A stretch of 64,000 nt of DNA, taken from assembly GCA_020284085.1 (NCBI GenBank), contig JACEVL010000294.1, forward strand, positions 165,254-229,253. Direction: 5' to 3'. This DNA comes from Aporrectodea caliginosa (taxonomy: Eukaryota > Annelida > Clitellata > Crassiclitellata > Lumbricidae). Positions 20,181 to 32,049 of the stretch are shown piece by piece. Numbering within the stretch: the stretch's first letter is position 1; every line of letters begins with the position of its first letter. Below the pieces are notes generated by a model. The model was not told where the DNA came from. It saw only the letters and a program-made list of their open reading frames with translations, and did not search any database. The position numbers and the translations under genes were made by a program.

Positions 20181-20490
20181 TGTAAGGAGAATCACACTGC
20201 TCTGCGTCCCGTTCCAAAGTCTCAGAAGTCACAACAGCAACCAGCCACTAATAGCCAACAGACACGTCTATCTCCATCCTAATTTGTCCTATCCTATCAG
20301 CACATTAATGCCAAGTCCATGGAACCTTTCGACCTTCCCCCAACTATGCGGTCTAAGCTCATGTCTGGGGTCTCATCCTCGGCTAATCGGACCCTGAAGT
20401 CGTTTCTCTGTCCCCGGAGCTTCTGCACTGGAATAGGCCAAACGACGAAAGGCGCTTTATAGAAGTCCAGTTAAGATACGATACGATTGA
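20181..20490 (+). mobile_element. LINE/SINE 3' tail fragment
   Basis: It ends with a GGCGCTTTATAGAAGTCC word and the oligomer GATACGATACGATT. This matches the pattern of CR1/L2-like LINE and SINE tails elsewhere in the window (GCGC.TATA... then short tandem oligomer). Coding remnants are too decayed to place. Confidence 0.45.
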
Positions 20491-20934
20491 AGTGTCAAAA
20501 TATCAAGCTGGATTTCACCCAAAAATGTGTGCCATTGATGTCTCATATATACAAGTGTATATGCCTAATAGTATGCTTACGTTCAAAGTTCTCCTTGAAT
20601 ACTCATACTTAAATACTCATACCTTTGTGCTCCCAATCGCCCTCACGCAACCCTACACGGACCAGACATGGAATACACCCGTAATTAGCGTCGCCATGTA
20701 GTCAGTGGTGCCACACCATCCGTCACTACATGCTATAATAAATAAATGTCATGCTGTTTAACTGATGACCCAGTGTCTTTACCTCAGTGTACGATTTGTA
20801 TAAGTCACCAATAAAGCAACGAAATGTTAGAATATATAAATTACTAATATTCTTAATTTTACATACATTGATTCAAAATCCAGGGGGGCAAGTGCCCCTC
20901 CTTGCCCCAATGTGCTGGCGCCCATGCATGTAGT

Positions 20935-21640
20935 ATGTTGAGCGTCACGCTGTTGTATATTTTTCTTTAGATTAATTTAGTAAGAAATAACTGATCTGCC
21001 ACCGCCATTACTTCTTCAATGTTCGTGAAAGTAAAAAAAAACATTATGCAAACGCCTAACAAAATTTAATGTTTATCTGGTGGGCCTATCTATGCCAGCA
21101 AACACTAATGAGAAAACGAATGCACGAAATTCAAATAGACCCACCTGCAATAATTATTAACTGAAATGCATTTACTAACGATTTTCAAGAAAAACTGTTG
21201 AACTATGTTAAGTTATATGTTGCGATCGTGTACGCCACAGTCTTTCACGGAAATTTACACTGGGTTTTGGGGGAACATAATACTACTATAAATTATGTGG
21301 TTGGGGTATTCGGATGGTTGAACACGGCCATCTTCGCAATGGTTGAACACGGCCATCCTTTGCACACCGCTCACGTTTGCAGCCTATGCACGCTGCCAAG
21401 CGTGTAACTGCACAGTGTGCACACTGCACAGTGCACATTCTTTTATGTTCATTGTACATATCTTCCGCCTATCATACACGACAAATGCCTATAGCTTGGA
21501 AATTGACGCTGGCATTTCCCTTAGCATAGCATTGCAATTTTGCGTTCGGGTTTATAAAAGGAAAAATTCCCAATGATTTACTTTTATGAACACGAAAACC
21601 ACATTCTCTAAGCTGCCTTAACTTTTAATTTCACTGGTAA
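20935..21640. other. No recognised feature
   Basis: Non-coding. A GTGCACACTG/CAGTGTGCAC palindromic cluster is at about 21409-21440. Confidence 0.4.
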
Positions 21641-21663
21641 TAATAATAATTAAAGACATCAGA

Positions 21664-21835
21664 GTGTCTTGTATATGTTTCATAATTATTATTATTATTA
21701 TTATGAAACATATACAAGACACACTGAAGTCTTTTATGCAATTGGGTAGCAGAACGGAAACATAAAAGACTTCCGTGTGTGTCTTGTATAATGCTTCATA
21801 ATAATAGGCCTCATAATAATAATAATTATGAAACA
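21664..21835. repeat. Hairpin-forming inverted repeats
   Basis: TGTCTTGTATATGTTTCATAA (about 21666) is followed by (TTA)n and its reverse complement ending near 21722. A third diverged copy of the arm with a further CATAATAATA stem lies at 21779-21835. Confidence 0.75.
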
Positions 21836-21889
21836 TAGATTATTTGCAAGCGCTCAGTCAAAACAAACTCCATAGGTAGGTGTAGACTC

Positions 21890-22268
21890 TATCGACCCTA
21901 GTATCCGCTCCCTAACTTCTCTGAACTCTTTTAAGCGGGCATTTAAACTGCATCTTCTAATGCTCAAATAATATAATTCTATCAGTACCTTTGACTTCAG
22001 ACTAGCCACTATGTTGATCCTTGTTCACCTTGTTGTAATACCATGTATTACTACTACCTGGGGACGACTAGATAAGCCTATTGTGCTTCTTCTCCCCATG
22101 TGTCGATCTTAGACTCTAGAATATTCTATGCATATCTGTGTTCTCCCTTGTCATTGCCTGGTACTGATCTCCATATGTTACCAGCATAACCTTAATGTTC
22201 ATACAAGATGTAAATATGCATGTACTTTTTCATCGACAATAAATTTGATTTGATTTGATTTGATTTGA
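21890..22268 (+). mobile_element. LINE 3' end with (TTTGA)n tail
   Basis: A frame ending near 21970 reads PSIRSLTSLNSFKRAFKLHLL, the usual LINE C-terminal helix. A ~270-bp 3' UTR then leads to ATAAATTTGATTTGATTTGA repeats at 22238-22268. Confidence 0.65.
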
Positions 22269-23040
22269 CTCCAGATCGGTTCCACGGTTAAAAGATTCAA
22301 AGGTCGGGCATTCTTTCAGCTGCCTTAGCATGTACCTAAGGTGGTGTCTTCTCAAAAAATTGTAAGAGTAAGATTGCTGCAGGTCATCATACTGAAATTT
22401 TATGCCGTAGTTACTAGGGCCACAGTAATGTATTTCGTTATATTTTCCACTATTTGACAACTTTATTGTTAAATGTTTAATTTAACTGCACAAATGTGTC
22501 TGGTAGACACGATTGATGAACTGGATATAAATTATAACACAGGGGTTAGCTGTACATCATTTTGTGAGACTATTTACGATTAAATATTGATACTTATCAT
22601 GTTTTTGTTTCGATGCATGTGTGATGTATTAAGCGGGGAACTAGCGGGGAGATGGATAATCAATTTAAAGCATCTATGATGTTGCCACCTACCGAATGTG
22701 CTTGAATTACCTTAATACTCTTGACGACTTGGTGAATTGCTCTTCAGTTTTTTATGCAGAAAAGTTGATTTTCAGGTGCAGGATATTTCAGGGCAGATTC
22801 TATCGTGCAGCTGGATTCAAAGTGTGAAAGAAATTTGTGCAGTTAAAAATCAGATTTTGTGCAGTTACATTTTGCAGACCTATTTGTATAAAGCAACAAA
22901 AGTATCTAATAATTAAGCTTGTGGTAAAAGTATAAGACACGTTGAAGGGAAGTGGATTAAGTTTTAAACTTCTTTTGACTGCGCAACTGGCATAAGAATG
23001 ATAAGATAGGCTACACAAATTGAGCGCCCCTGAATAGGAA
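22269..23040. other. No recognised feature
   Basis: Non-coding spacer between two LINE fragments in opposite orientation. Confidence 0.4.
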
Positions 23041-23700
23041 TCTTGAAGGGGCGCTGTAACAAGTGTTCAAATACAATGCAATACAATACAATACAGAAAG
23101 AAACAATACAATACATATGAAAGTTTCTAGCGAACTCTAACAAGTCTTGTTAAAGTCCGCTATCAACTTTCGTTGCCCGAGAGTGCGTTTCGCTACATTC
23201 CTATAGTAGGCTAATAGTGCAATGTGAATAGATGAGTTTTTTATTTTGTTTTAAATTGAGCAAGAGATGTGCACTGGGGAACTAAAGTTGGAAGACTTTT
23301 CCGTTCTAAGGGTCCTGAGACAGAGAAAGAACGATTTCCAAACTTCCGATTTGTGCAAAGTACGGTAAAAAAATCTTATCGCGTGGACGATCGGAGTCCT
23401 CTAGTAGGCCCTATTGAAAATAGAACATGGTGAGACCATGGATGCCATGTTTGAGTAAGAGGTTTCAGAGTGAATTTGATACAATGTCATGAGGAGAGAG
23501 ATTTGGAAGGCGATACTGGAGCGGATGGGAAGCCAGTGAAGTTGTTGCAGTGTTGGCGTGATGTGATCTCTAAGACCAAGACGATTTATTAGGTGTGTAG
23601 AACTGAGGATAGGGGTTGCAGTGTTAATGAAAGAAGACCCGACAGGATAGAGCTGCAATAGTCGAGGCGAGGGATGACGAATATTTATACCAGGCTGCTG
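23041..23700 (-). mobile_element. LINE fragment with (AATAC)n tail
   Basis: The minus frame 23658-23401 carries HITPTLQQLHWLPIRSSIAF, the conserved LINE word between RT and C terminus. The low-coordinate end has GGGGCGCTGTAAC followed by AATAC/AATGC oligomers (23070-23115). It is 5' truncated and frameshifted. Confidence 0.7.
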
Positions 23701-24592
23701 GTTCCGAATTAAGCAAAATAACGATTAGTGAAACGATATTAAACGCAAAAAGTTATTGCGGTTGTCAGTTTTTAACCTTAAAAATGTTTAAAACGAAACA
23801 GTAAGTCGGACCATAGGGCTTACTAGCTTTTGTGACTGCAACTTGTACAGACATAATTTTATAGGCCTACAAGAAATATCGCAAATGCATGTAGCATCTC
23901 CCAACTTCCCAAGCTATTCCATACTTAGTCAGGCATAATTAACTTTATAGATCAAAATGCTTTTGGTTCTGCAACAGTGACGAAGAGTCGTTGCATTCTG
24001 GCTGTTCGCTTCAGGAAACTGTAAATATCCCATTAAACCAGGGGTGTCAAAGAGCTGGCCCACGGACCATTACAAATTTGTTTATGGGGACTGGCTTCTT
24101 GAGCCAGTCCCCAGACTCTGGCTTCTCCCAGATTCCTACCCCATTTTGCTCAGGCGTCTTCGGCACCCTGACCCGCCACTTCCTGGAAATAAATTGCCAC
24201 TGACTCACCATTAAAAAGGTTTTACACACCTACATTAAAGCAACTTTGTTTTATTACTTTAGATTTGTATATTTTAACTGTACAACTGTTGGGACAAATG
24301 TCCAAGTGGTTTTAGGATTTGTCCCAGTAGTTTTGGTGATTTGTCACAGCCAGGTAATACTCTACTTTTAATGTTAACTTACAATAGTATTATTAAATTA
24401 TGAACCTTCTTTAGAACTCTTCCCTAATAGTAGTCTAGTAGGTTTGAAATTGAACTTAATGTTGAAGACATCCATCGATTCTAGTCACAGATGCTAGATA
24501 TATTAGTGTCTTGTAAGATAATGTAACATGCATTGCATGGCAGAACAATTTAGGCTAACGACTTGGATTTCATAAGTATATTCTGCACTCAC
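23701..24592. other. Unresolved; possible hAT end at 24039
   Basis: CAGGGGTGTCAAAGAGCTGG at 24039 resembles a widespread hAT terminal repeat, and the next ~190 bp has short inverted words. No partner end was found. Confidence 0.3.
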
Positions 24593-24780
24593 ATGCAAGA
24601 CAGGGAAGTGTAGGCTAATGAATCAGAGTTTGATACAGATTTCACAGAAATCACTAACAATTTGTCAGTAATTTCGGTGAAATCTGAATCAAACTCTGAT
24701 TCGATTTGTAAGTGATTTCGGGGAAAGCTGTATCAAACTCTGATTCAATAACCTACACCTCCGTGTCTTGAAATGCAGGT
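24593..24780. repeat. Small foldback element
   Basis: The arm ATGCAAGACAGGGAAGTGTA..GAATCAGAGTTTGATACAG (from ~24592) is inverted at about 24730-24780. A central third copy of the AATCAGAGTTTGAT word in inverse orientation is at about 24690. The arms are ~60 bp and imperfect. Confidence 0.75.
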
Positions 24781-25690
24781 GATCTTATTTTAACCATTTT
24801 CTTTTCAATTGCCATGATCATGACCACCGAATAAACGGCTACGTGAATCGTTGTTTGATTTTGGGTTTGTCGTATCAAAATCACATTGGAAAATGAAGTT
24901 GGTTGTGTTGAAGTTAATTACAGCTATCATTGTTTGCTGTAGCTGTAGCTCATCCAAGATTGTGTCACAGTCACTCAGTCTGTCACTGAATATTTTTATA
25001 AATTATCTTGGTGGTATGGTTGAACTAATTATATAATTTTTCACAGGTCAATGCAGGAATCAAATAGGGATATGTATGATAATAAAAAGCAAATTTGGTC
25101 AAATAAAGTGGCCAAAACGGGCTCCATTTGGCAGCAAATACTCTAAGATTCGTTGTCGACTGGGGCTTCGCCTCAGACCCCGCTTGGGGCATACGACACT
25201 CCCAAGAGCACCTAGACAATTGCAGACTTGGTCCCAGTAGTCAAAATCCGTTAAAATATGCACAACGTTCGTACGGTAGCTATAAAATTGAAATATTAAT
25301 ATGCACTATAACATTGCCAAAAAGTGAAGAGAATCCACTGTTTTAAATCAATGAATTGCCACATCTTTTCAGCTTGGGGGCTACATCTCTGACCATAGGC
25401 TTTCCCTAGATCACAGTGGGGGCGCAGCCCCAGACTCTCTAATTAGTCCTTGCTGTGCAGTTGAGAAAATCTCAGAATATGCCCTGATATAGCAGTGGCT
25501 TCGTTACGTCCTGTTCCAGAAGCCAATTGCAAAATGCAAAGTACCTTATCTTTGCCACATACAGAAACAAGCGCTGTTAGGCGGTCTATGCCTTCGATTC
25601 AAGAAATATCAATAAAGATTTTACCATTCAAGTGAACCACAAAGCACACTCTGGTATAAATTCAGCTATTACTGACTCAGCATGTACTGT
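24781..25690. other. No recognised feature
   Basis: Non-coding. GGGGCTTCGCCTCAGACCCC (25163) and a GGGGGCGCAGCCCCAGACTC word (25419) are GC islands of unknown kind. Confidence 0.4.
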
Positions 25691-25697
25691 TTTAGTT

Positions 25698-25910
25698 TTC
25701 TATGTATGCACGCAAGTATGTATGCATGCATGTATGCATGTATGTCTTTATGCACGTTTTAAAACATGCATGTATGTATGCATGTATGAATGAATGAATG
25801 TATGTATGAAAGTAAGCATCAGTAGGTATGCTTGTAAGTATGTATGTATGTATGCATGCATGCATGCATACAGGTATCTTTGAATATATGTATGAATGTA
25901 TGAATAGCTG
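25698..25910. repeat. (TATG)n/(CATG)n microsatellite, impure
   Basis: ATGT, ATGC and ATGA tetramers mixed over ~210 bp. Confidence 0.9.
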
Positions 25911-26740
25911 CAGAATGCTGATTAAATGCAATCAAATAATTTTATATGAATTCTGAAATTGTGTGCTTATGAACAGTAGGCCTATGTTTTATACATATAT
26001 CAATGGAAATACATTTAAGCTATTTGTCTGTGTATAAACAGGAAATAGATGACAAGATCTGTAATAAGAACTGTGTACTGAGTTCTAAATATAAAAAGAA
26101 AGTAGGAGAACTAAACTGCATAATTGCGTAAGAAGGTTGTCAAGGTAATCACAATTTGTAACACATTAGGCCTATGCTTCTACGTAACGACGACTATGTT
26201 CAAAGTTGACGTCATTGAGCACCATCTTCCAGTGGGAGTAGGAAGCTGAAATTTTCCCGGAATAATACAAATGACAAGTGTAAACAAATGTGTAGAGTGT
26301 CTTGGTTTCTAGCTTGACTTTTATTTTATGGACCACCCCAATGCACCCGTCACCTAATTTATATTTATATCCAATAGCAGCGCCCACAACGGATATTGCC
26401 TGCCATACACTCCAAAGTGCCTAAAAGAAGGCCTCAAGGGTCTCATTGCCAATTACGGGTAACAGGCAATAATTAGCAAAAGCTAATTATCACAATGACC
26501 TGTAAGACAAATGCATAAAGCTCTAAAGTGCAAGTGACTGGGCATGAATTACTCTGAAAATTTGCTCAGTAGCCTACATCTGTTTGTTATGTAAATAAAT
26601 AAATTCGTTAATTTTAATTAATACCAACTGACAAACCGCAGTGTGATTACATGAAAAAGTAAGAACACGTATATGACTATGAGAGACTATTCTCTTGACT
26701 GGGATCCAACGTTTCCATTCTACAGTATCATCACCACTTA
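25911..26740. other. No recognised feature
   Basis: Non-coding spacer. Confidence 0.4.
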
Positions 26741-27290
26741 TAACCATAATGGTAACGTAACATACAATGACATAACATAGCACAACGTAACATACAATGA
26801 CATAGCATAGCATAACGTAACATAGCCTACAATGACATAGCATAGCATAACGTAACATACAATGACATTACATAGCATAACGTAACATACAATGACATAA
26901 CATAGCACAACGTAACATACAATGACATAGCATAACGTAACATACAATGACATTACATAGCATAACGTAACATACAATGACATTACATAGCATAACGTAA
27001 CATACAATGACATAACATAGCACAACGTAACATACAATGACATAGCATAACGTAACATACAATGACATTACATAGCATAACGTAACATACAATGACATTA
27101 CATAGCATAACGTAACATACAATGACATAACATAGCACAACGTAACATACAATGACATAGCATAACGTAACATACAATGACATTACATAGCATAACGTAA
27201 CATACAATGACATTACATAGCATAACGTATCATACAATGACATTACATAGCATAACGTAACATAGCACGACATAACGTAGCAAATCATAG
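26741..27290. repeat. Minisatellite with 115-bp higher-order unit
   Basis: Monomers of 25 or 30 bp end in ACGTAACATACAATGACAT. In the ordered core (about 26888-27240) the monomers follow a 30-25-30-30 pattern that repeats every 115 bp. The same 86-residue shadow translation recurs with a 115-bp shift. Confidence 0.9.
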
Positions 27291-27429
27291 CGTATAATAA
27301 CAAAAGTTTAAGTGGTTCAGAAGATTTACAATTGGTGAAAATTAATCGAGATTTCATAATATAGAAATCTTCCCTAAAAGTGTTCTAAACTGCTCAATAT
27401 TGCATCCTAACTTGTACACGTGTTTTCAT

Positions 27430-27894
27430 AATAATTATAGCGAAGGTGTCCGAGTCCGGTTGCCAGAGAGTTCAGAGAGGGGAGGCTGCCAAGGCGGGTT
27501 TGGCTGAGGATGAGAAAATTTGGAAGGTGGATGATCGAATGGATTAGGGTAGGAATTCTTGAAGAGTTGAGTCCAGCTTGGAGTGGGATGATGAATGATG
27601 AGAAGAAGAGCCTGAGACAGATGACTGTGGGTGAGTGGAAGTATTTGTGAAGGAACTGAGACTATGCGGAATGAGAGGGAAGTTCGTTCTAGAGTCGAGA
27701 TGTAGTGTGCGATAGTGATCGGTCGGAGAACTTGAGGCGAGTAGTGACGGGGAAAGGGAGAGAGTGAGATAGGATGATGATCGGGAAAAGCAGGTGGTTG
27801 AATTGTGAAAAATATGTGAAGGTACTGTTAGTCGAGTATATTTTGGTCTATACCATTTCAGCCTTTCTTCGCAACTCAAATCTTTGTAACCCAA
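27430..27894 (-). mobile_element. LINE fragment
   Basis: The minus frame 27894-27544 begins MGYKDLSCEERLKWYRPKYT, close to the GYKDL..E.RL..L.L.TL.YRR word after the RT domain of several LINE clades. The remainder is Ser-rich and probably frame-shifted. Confidence 0.5.
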
Positions 27895-28199
27895 CTCAGT
27901 TTTAGCTTTTATTTGTTCTCCTGATTATGTGAACTTAGTCAAATAAGAGTGGTTATGGGTATTAAGAAAACTACTACTGAGTGGAAAATTAAACCGGTAT
28001 CTGCAGAAACGGGTGATAAAGAAACTGATATGGAGTGTGGTGCTGTACTGATAAGAGATATCGACCATGAGAAGAGAGGGTATGAAAATACTGGTATCTT
28101 TCAACATGTAGACATGGAGAAGAACGGAGAAAATCAGCTGGACGGAACATAAAACAAACGAAGAAGTGATGGGAACGACTGGAGAAGTTTAAAAGAGTC

Positions 28200-28423
28200 T
28201 AGATTCACACAGTAAGAGAGAGAAGCAAAAGAACTGGATCCGACACACACTGAGAGGATACTCATTACTAAGAACGGTCATCTACGGGAGAATGGAAGGA
28301 AGACGAAGAAAAGGAAGACTAAGACAGATGATGCTGGATTGGCAGATGGATAACGAAATCTCAAAGAAGAGGTCCAACAGCGATCGAGTTGAATGGCGAC
28401 GTCGGACAGTTGAACCTGCCTAG
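28200..28423 (+). mobile_element. LINE C-terminal fragment, RTE/endonuclease-RT type
   Basis: The open frame reads KQKNWIRHTLRG, then GRMEGRRRKGRLRQMMLDWQ, then VEWRRRTVEPA and TAG at 28421-28423. This is the G.R.RGR.R..WLD..-type C terminus of RTE-like LINEs as I remember it. No RT lies upstream. Confidence 0.6.
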
Positions 28424-28818
28424 GTGGCTGAGAACCAGTTTCAGCAGCCATGTTTTCTTTAAAACAGGTTGATGCAGTTAGTATAGTTGAGGCTAGGAAT
28501 AGTTGAAACACCAAGTCTGTCACCCCTTTCCCTCTGAGAAATAAACTATTCAAATAGCGGTGTTTTGTTCCAAACTCCCGTGTTATGGCTGGCTGAATAA
28601 AAGTTATTTTTATTTTTCTTTAATCGCCCTGGAGTAAAGTGTAATCCTTTAGGCTCTCACAAACTATAGATATCGGAAATGTTTTGTCGTTCTGGAGTTA
28701 AAGGTCATCTTCACCGGTCAAATGTGTAAACGAGCAACGAAAAGCTGAATCGTTGTGTGCAAATTGAAAGATGCTGAAAGAGGCGTGCTGGGTCCCCGAA
28801 ACAAATTATTGTATTATT

Positions 28819-28951
<133 letters not shown>

Positions 28952-29078
28952 GTGTTTACTACTATTATTGTGATCATCACCATGATCGTCAGACTATTAT
29001 TACTATCACATGCTTTGTAAGACCATTGGACTGGTGGGCTCGGATTATGGGAATGCCTATTAATTATGTGGCTTGTAC

Positions 29079-29190
29079 GGTACGGGTACGGGTATACCCG
29101 CGGGTACGGGTCGGGTTGGGTAGTAATTTTGAGTACGGGTCGGGTACGGGTACGGGTAACGGTCCTGTGTTACGGGTACGGGTCGGGTAG
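29079..29190. repeat. GGGTAC-type tandem repeat
   Basis: GGGTACGGGTACGGGTA units with GGGTCGGGTA variants and one TACCCGCGGGTA palindrome; CTACCCGCAGACC at 29202 is the inverse word. It may be a MITE end. Confidence 0.7.
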
Positions 29191-29984
29191 CAAAAATGCT
29201 CTACCCGCAGACCTGGTCAACACCCACCAAGGCCTCATTTGAAAATAGAAAGCGATTTGAAAATCGATCGCGCTATTGAGTAGGCGATCGGTGCGCGATC
29301 GACCTCGAGCTTTTGTGTACAGCGTATTTTTTGTATCGTATTCGTATAGCTGCATATTATATAGTACTAATTTAGTAGGCCTATCTCAGTTCAGTTATTA
29401 TTACTATTGATAGTATTATTAGTTTTCTTATAGCCCTTTCAAGGTGATCGACTCAGAAGCGCTCCTATAGTCCAGCCACGGCTAAATAAGACAGTCGTTA
29501 AGTTATGAAAGAATAATGGTGTGACCGTGTGAACTCTATTCACTAGATGAGCGCAACAGCCATTCCAGTCCTAGGGCCAGCAACAGAAAACGAGCGCCGT
29601 TGCAGCTTGTTGCTCGTCCCTCACAGGACTGCCGACAGAATTTGGGACCTCGGCAGAGCAGTCTGGACCCTAACTGCCTTAGACTTTATGAGAAAAATAT
29701 TTAAAAAACAAACTGAAATAATAATAGATGCGGATACAACCCTCCAATTCAATTTAATTCAATTCTTTTATTGAAGCCATTAAAGTGAAGCAAAGGTAAC
29801 ATGATTATTTTCCATTGTTCGCATCACAACACAGTAGCAGCAAGATTATTTTTCATAACTAGCCACAAACAGAGGAACCCCGAAGGACAATAGTCCCGCT
29901 AGCTAGGGTCACCTAAGTTAGGCTACTATTATCGCAATTACATCCAAGTGTAACTAGTATTCTTCCAAATCATATTTACCAAAT
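29191..29984. other. No recognised feature
   Basis: Non-coding spacer; ORFs are short and unrecognised. Confidence 0.4.
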
Positions 29985-31720
29985 ATACAGGTAATATAGG
30001 ATGGGCAACTGGTTTTCCCAGACTTTTAGGTTACAGACCTATATAACCCAGACCTGAAATAGGTAGACGACCTTAGTAAGCCAGACGCAAATATACAATC
30101 TATGAAGAAGAATGATAAAATGAAATTTGCTTTAATTTCATTCGTATGCACTAATGTGTGTTTTGTGCTGCAATCATATGGCCGTGAGGAATATAAACCT
30201 TTTTATATTGCATGGTATCATGTTACACATTCAAAAATGAATGGATATTAAGGTACTCAAGCAATACTAAATTGTTCTATGTTACCTAATACTATCTATA
30301 TAGTTTCATTAAATAATAAAGTCCATTTGGTTACCAAGGTAACCCGTGATATGTAGTTAAATATTTATATAAAATTTCTCAAGCAGTATTGTCTACAATG
30401 TTGTATCCGTGTAATATCTAAAACACCTAAATATGATGAACCCCTGTATCAATTATATTTCATATTTTGTTAATACAGTGCAGAGATACAGAACTTTCAC
30501 TTAATAGTGGCTGTGACAATTGCATGATTCCAATGTACTTCAGGATAAGAAAGGAAACGACCAACTGTAATGTTGCAGAATTTTCTGGTGTAATTAGTAT
30601 ACTTGTAACAATTTATCTGTATATACAGGCTTTTTAGGATGGAAAACACCATATATATGTAGATAACCCTTTTATGCCACACCTATATATAATTTATAAT
30701 GTAGGCTAATATTATGCTAGAATGAATTTGCATTATTTCCATTGTTATATGTTTACTGTAGCACAATGTGGCATGCAATTTGTTCCTTCTTGTATACTGC
30801 ATCAAATTTAAGAGTACATGAATCTCATGTTATGTCACTAATGCTAAAGTGTTCTATAGACATCAAACACTATTTATATAGTTTAAATAATCTAAAGTCA
30901 TTAAAGATAACCGATTTAATATTTAAAATTATAGTGAAATTCTTATAGAAAATTGTTTAAGTGCTATAATGCCGTATCCATGTAATAGTTAGAACAACAC
31001 CTTATACAATGTATTCAACTGTTGTAATATCATGTTAACCGTACTGACAACAATGCCGGAACTGTGCATTAGTTTGAGAAATAACTACAGTAATCTAATG
31101 TACTCTGTCATTGCAGTCAACTTTTATTCGTCTTTTTTCACTATAATCGAAAAATGAACAACTTCAACTGAGGTAGAGATGACTCCCTGATCTTAATGTA
31201 CTCCAGCATCAGAAAGGAAGCGATCAACTGTAACATAAAAAAATTCACTGAAGTAACTAGTTTACTTGTAACACATATACTACATGTATATATACAGGAT
31301 CTTTAGTATGGACAAACACCCAGACGATTAGGTAACTTACGATTTAACCTAGAATTGAAATGGGCGGATGTTCATTTCATGCCATACCATTTATAATTTA
31401 TGAAAAGCAAAGTTGAGACATAAGATTTAGCATTATTCTCATTGCTATACACTAATATCTTTTTACAGTGGCAATCATATGGCTGTGTAGCACGTAATTT
31501 GCTTTAATCTGTTCTATAGTAAGAATTCATTCAAGAATTCCTGGGTCAACAATACTAAATTGTATGTTCCTCTAGTAGTGTTTATATAATGTGACTACTT
31601 AAACTCGGCTTACTTACCAATTTAGTGTGTGCATGAATTGTATGCACAATTGTATACACAATCAACTGGGAGGCATGAATTGTATGCACAATTCATACAC
31701 AACAATTTGTCCATTCAAAT
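29985..31720. repeat. Degenerate ~650-bp repeat, three tandem copies
   Basis: The landmark TATACAGG...GGATGG..A occurs at about 29988, 30623 and 31289. CAATACTAAATTGT-like words occur at 30262, 30838 and 31549. ATATG..TT....GCA.CA-type blocks occur near 30148, 30745 and 31447. Copies are diverged and non-coding. Confidence 0.6.
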
Positions 31721-32049
31721 CAGTTACATTGAACACCTGTAAAAGCTCAACTGTGAGGCTCCATTAACAGTGCCCCAGCTATGTATAAGGTCTGGCATAA
31801 CACTGCAATGTTCCGTTGTGGTCTAGCTTCTGTCGGTCAGTAACCTAAGTGTCTGGGATACCTTCGTGACAATCCTATATAAGTTTATATATATACAGTG
31901 CAGTTACACGAACTGCATGACATCAATTACTTTCAAATACGATTATGTTTTAATTTATTATATTGCAGTGTTCAAAGTTTGCAATTAATTTTATATAACG
32001 GGAAATAAATTTTATTTTTGTTTCCGAACCTTTTGTGTCATAAACAATT

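Larger units (their letters stand above)
9220..20926. mobile_element. hAT-like element split by the LTR retrotransposon
   Basis: CATGTAGT lies at 9212-9219 and 20927-20934, a perfect 8-bp target duplication. The ends CATGGGCGCC[CA]GCA are inverted at 9220 and 20926, each followed by a GGGGGCAA-rich stretch. Without the nested 9,784-bp retrotransposon the element is about 1.9 kb. I see no hAT transposase, so it is non-autonomous. A LINE tail near 20.2-20.5 kb is also inside. Confidence 0.7.

Noticed and set aside
21409..21440. GTGCACACTGCACAGTGTGC palindromes as a regulatory site
   Set aside because: Too short and low-complexity to support any specific role.
26574..27357. Long Cys/Tyr/Val ORFs on minus
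   Set aside because: Shadows of the 25/30-bp minisatellite, whose unit lengths keep frames open.
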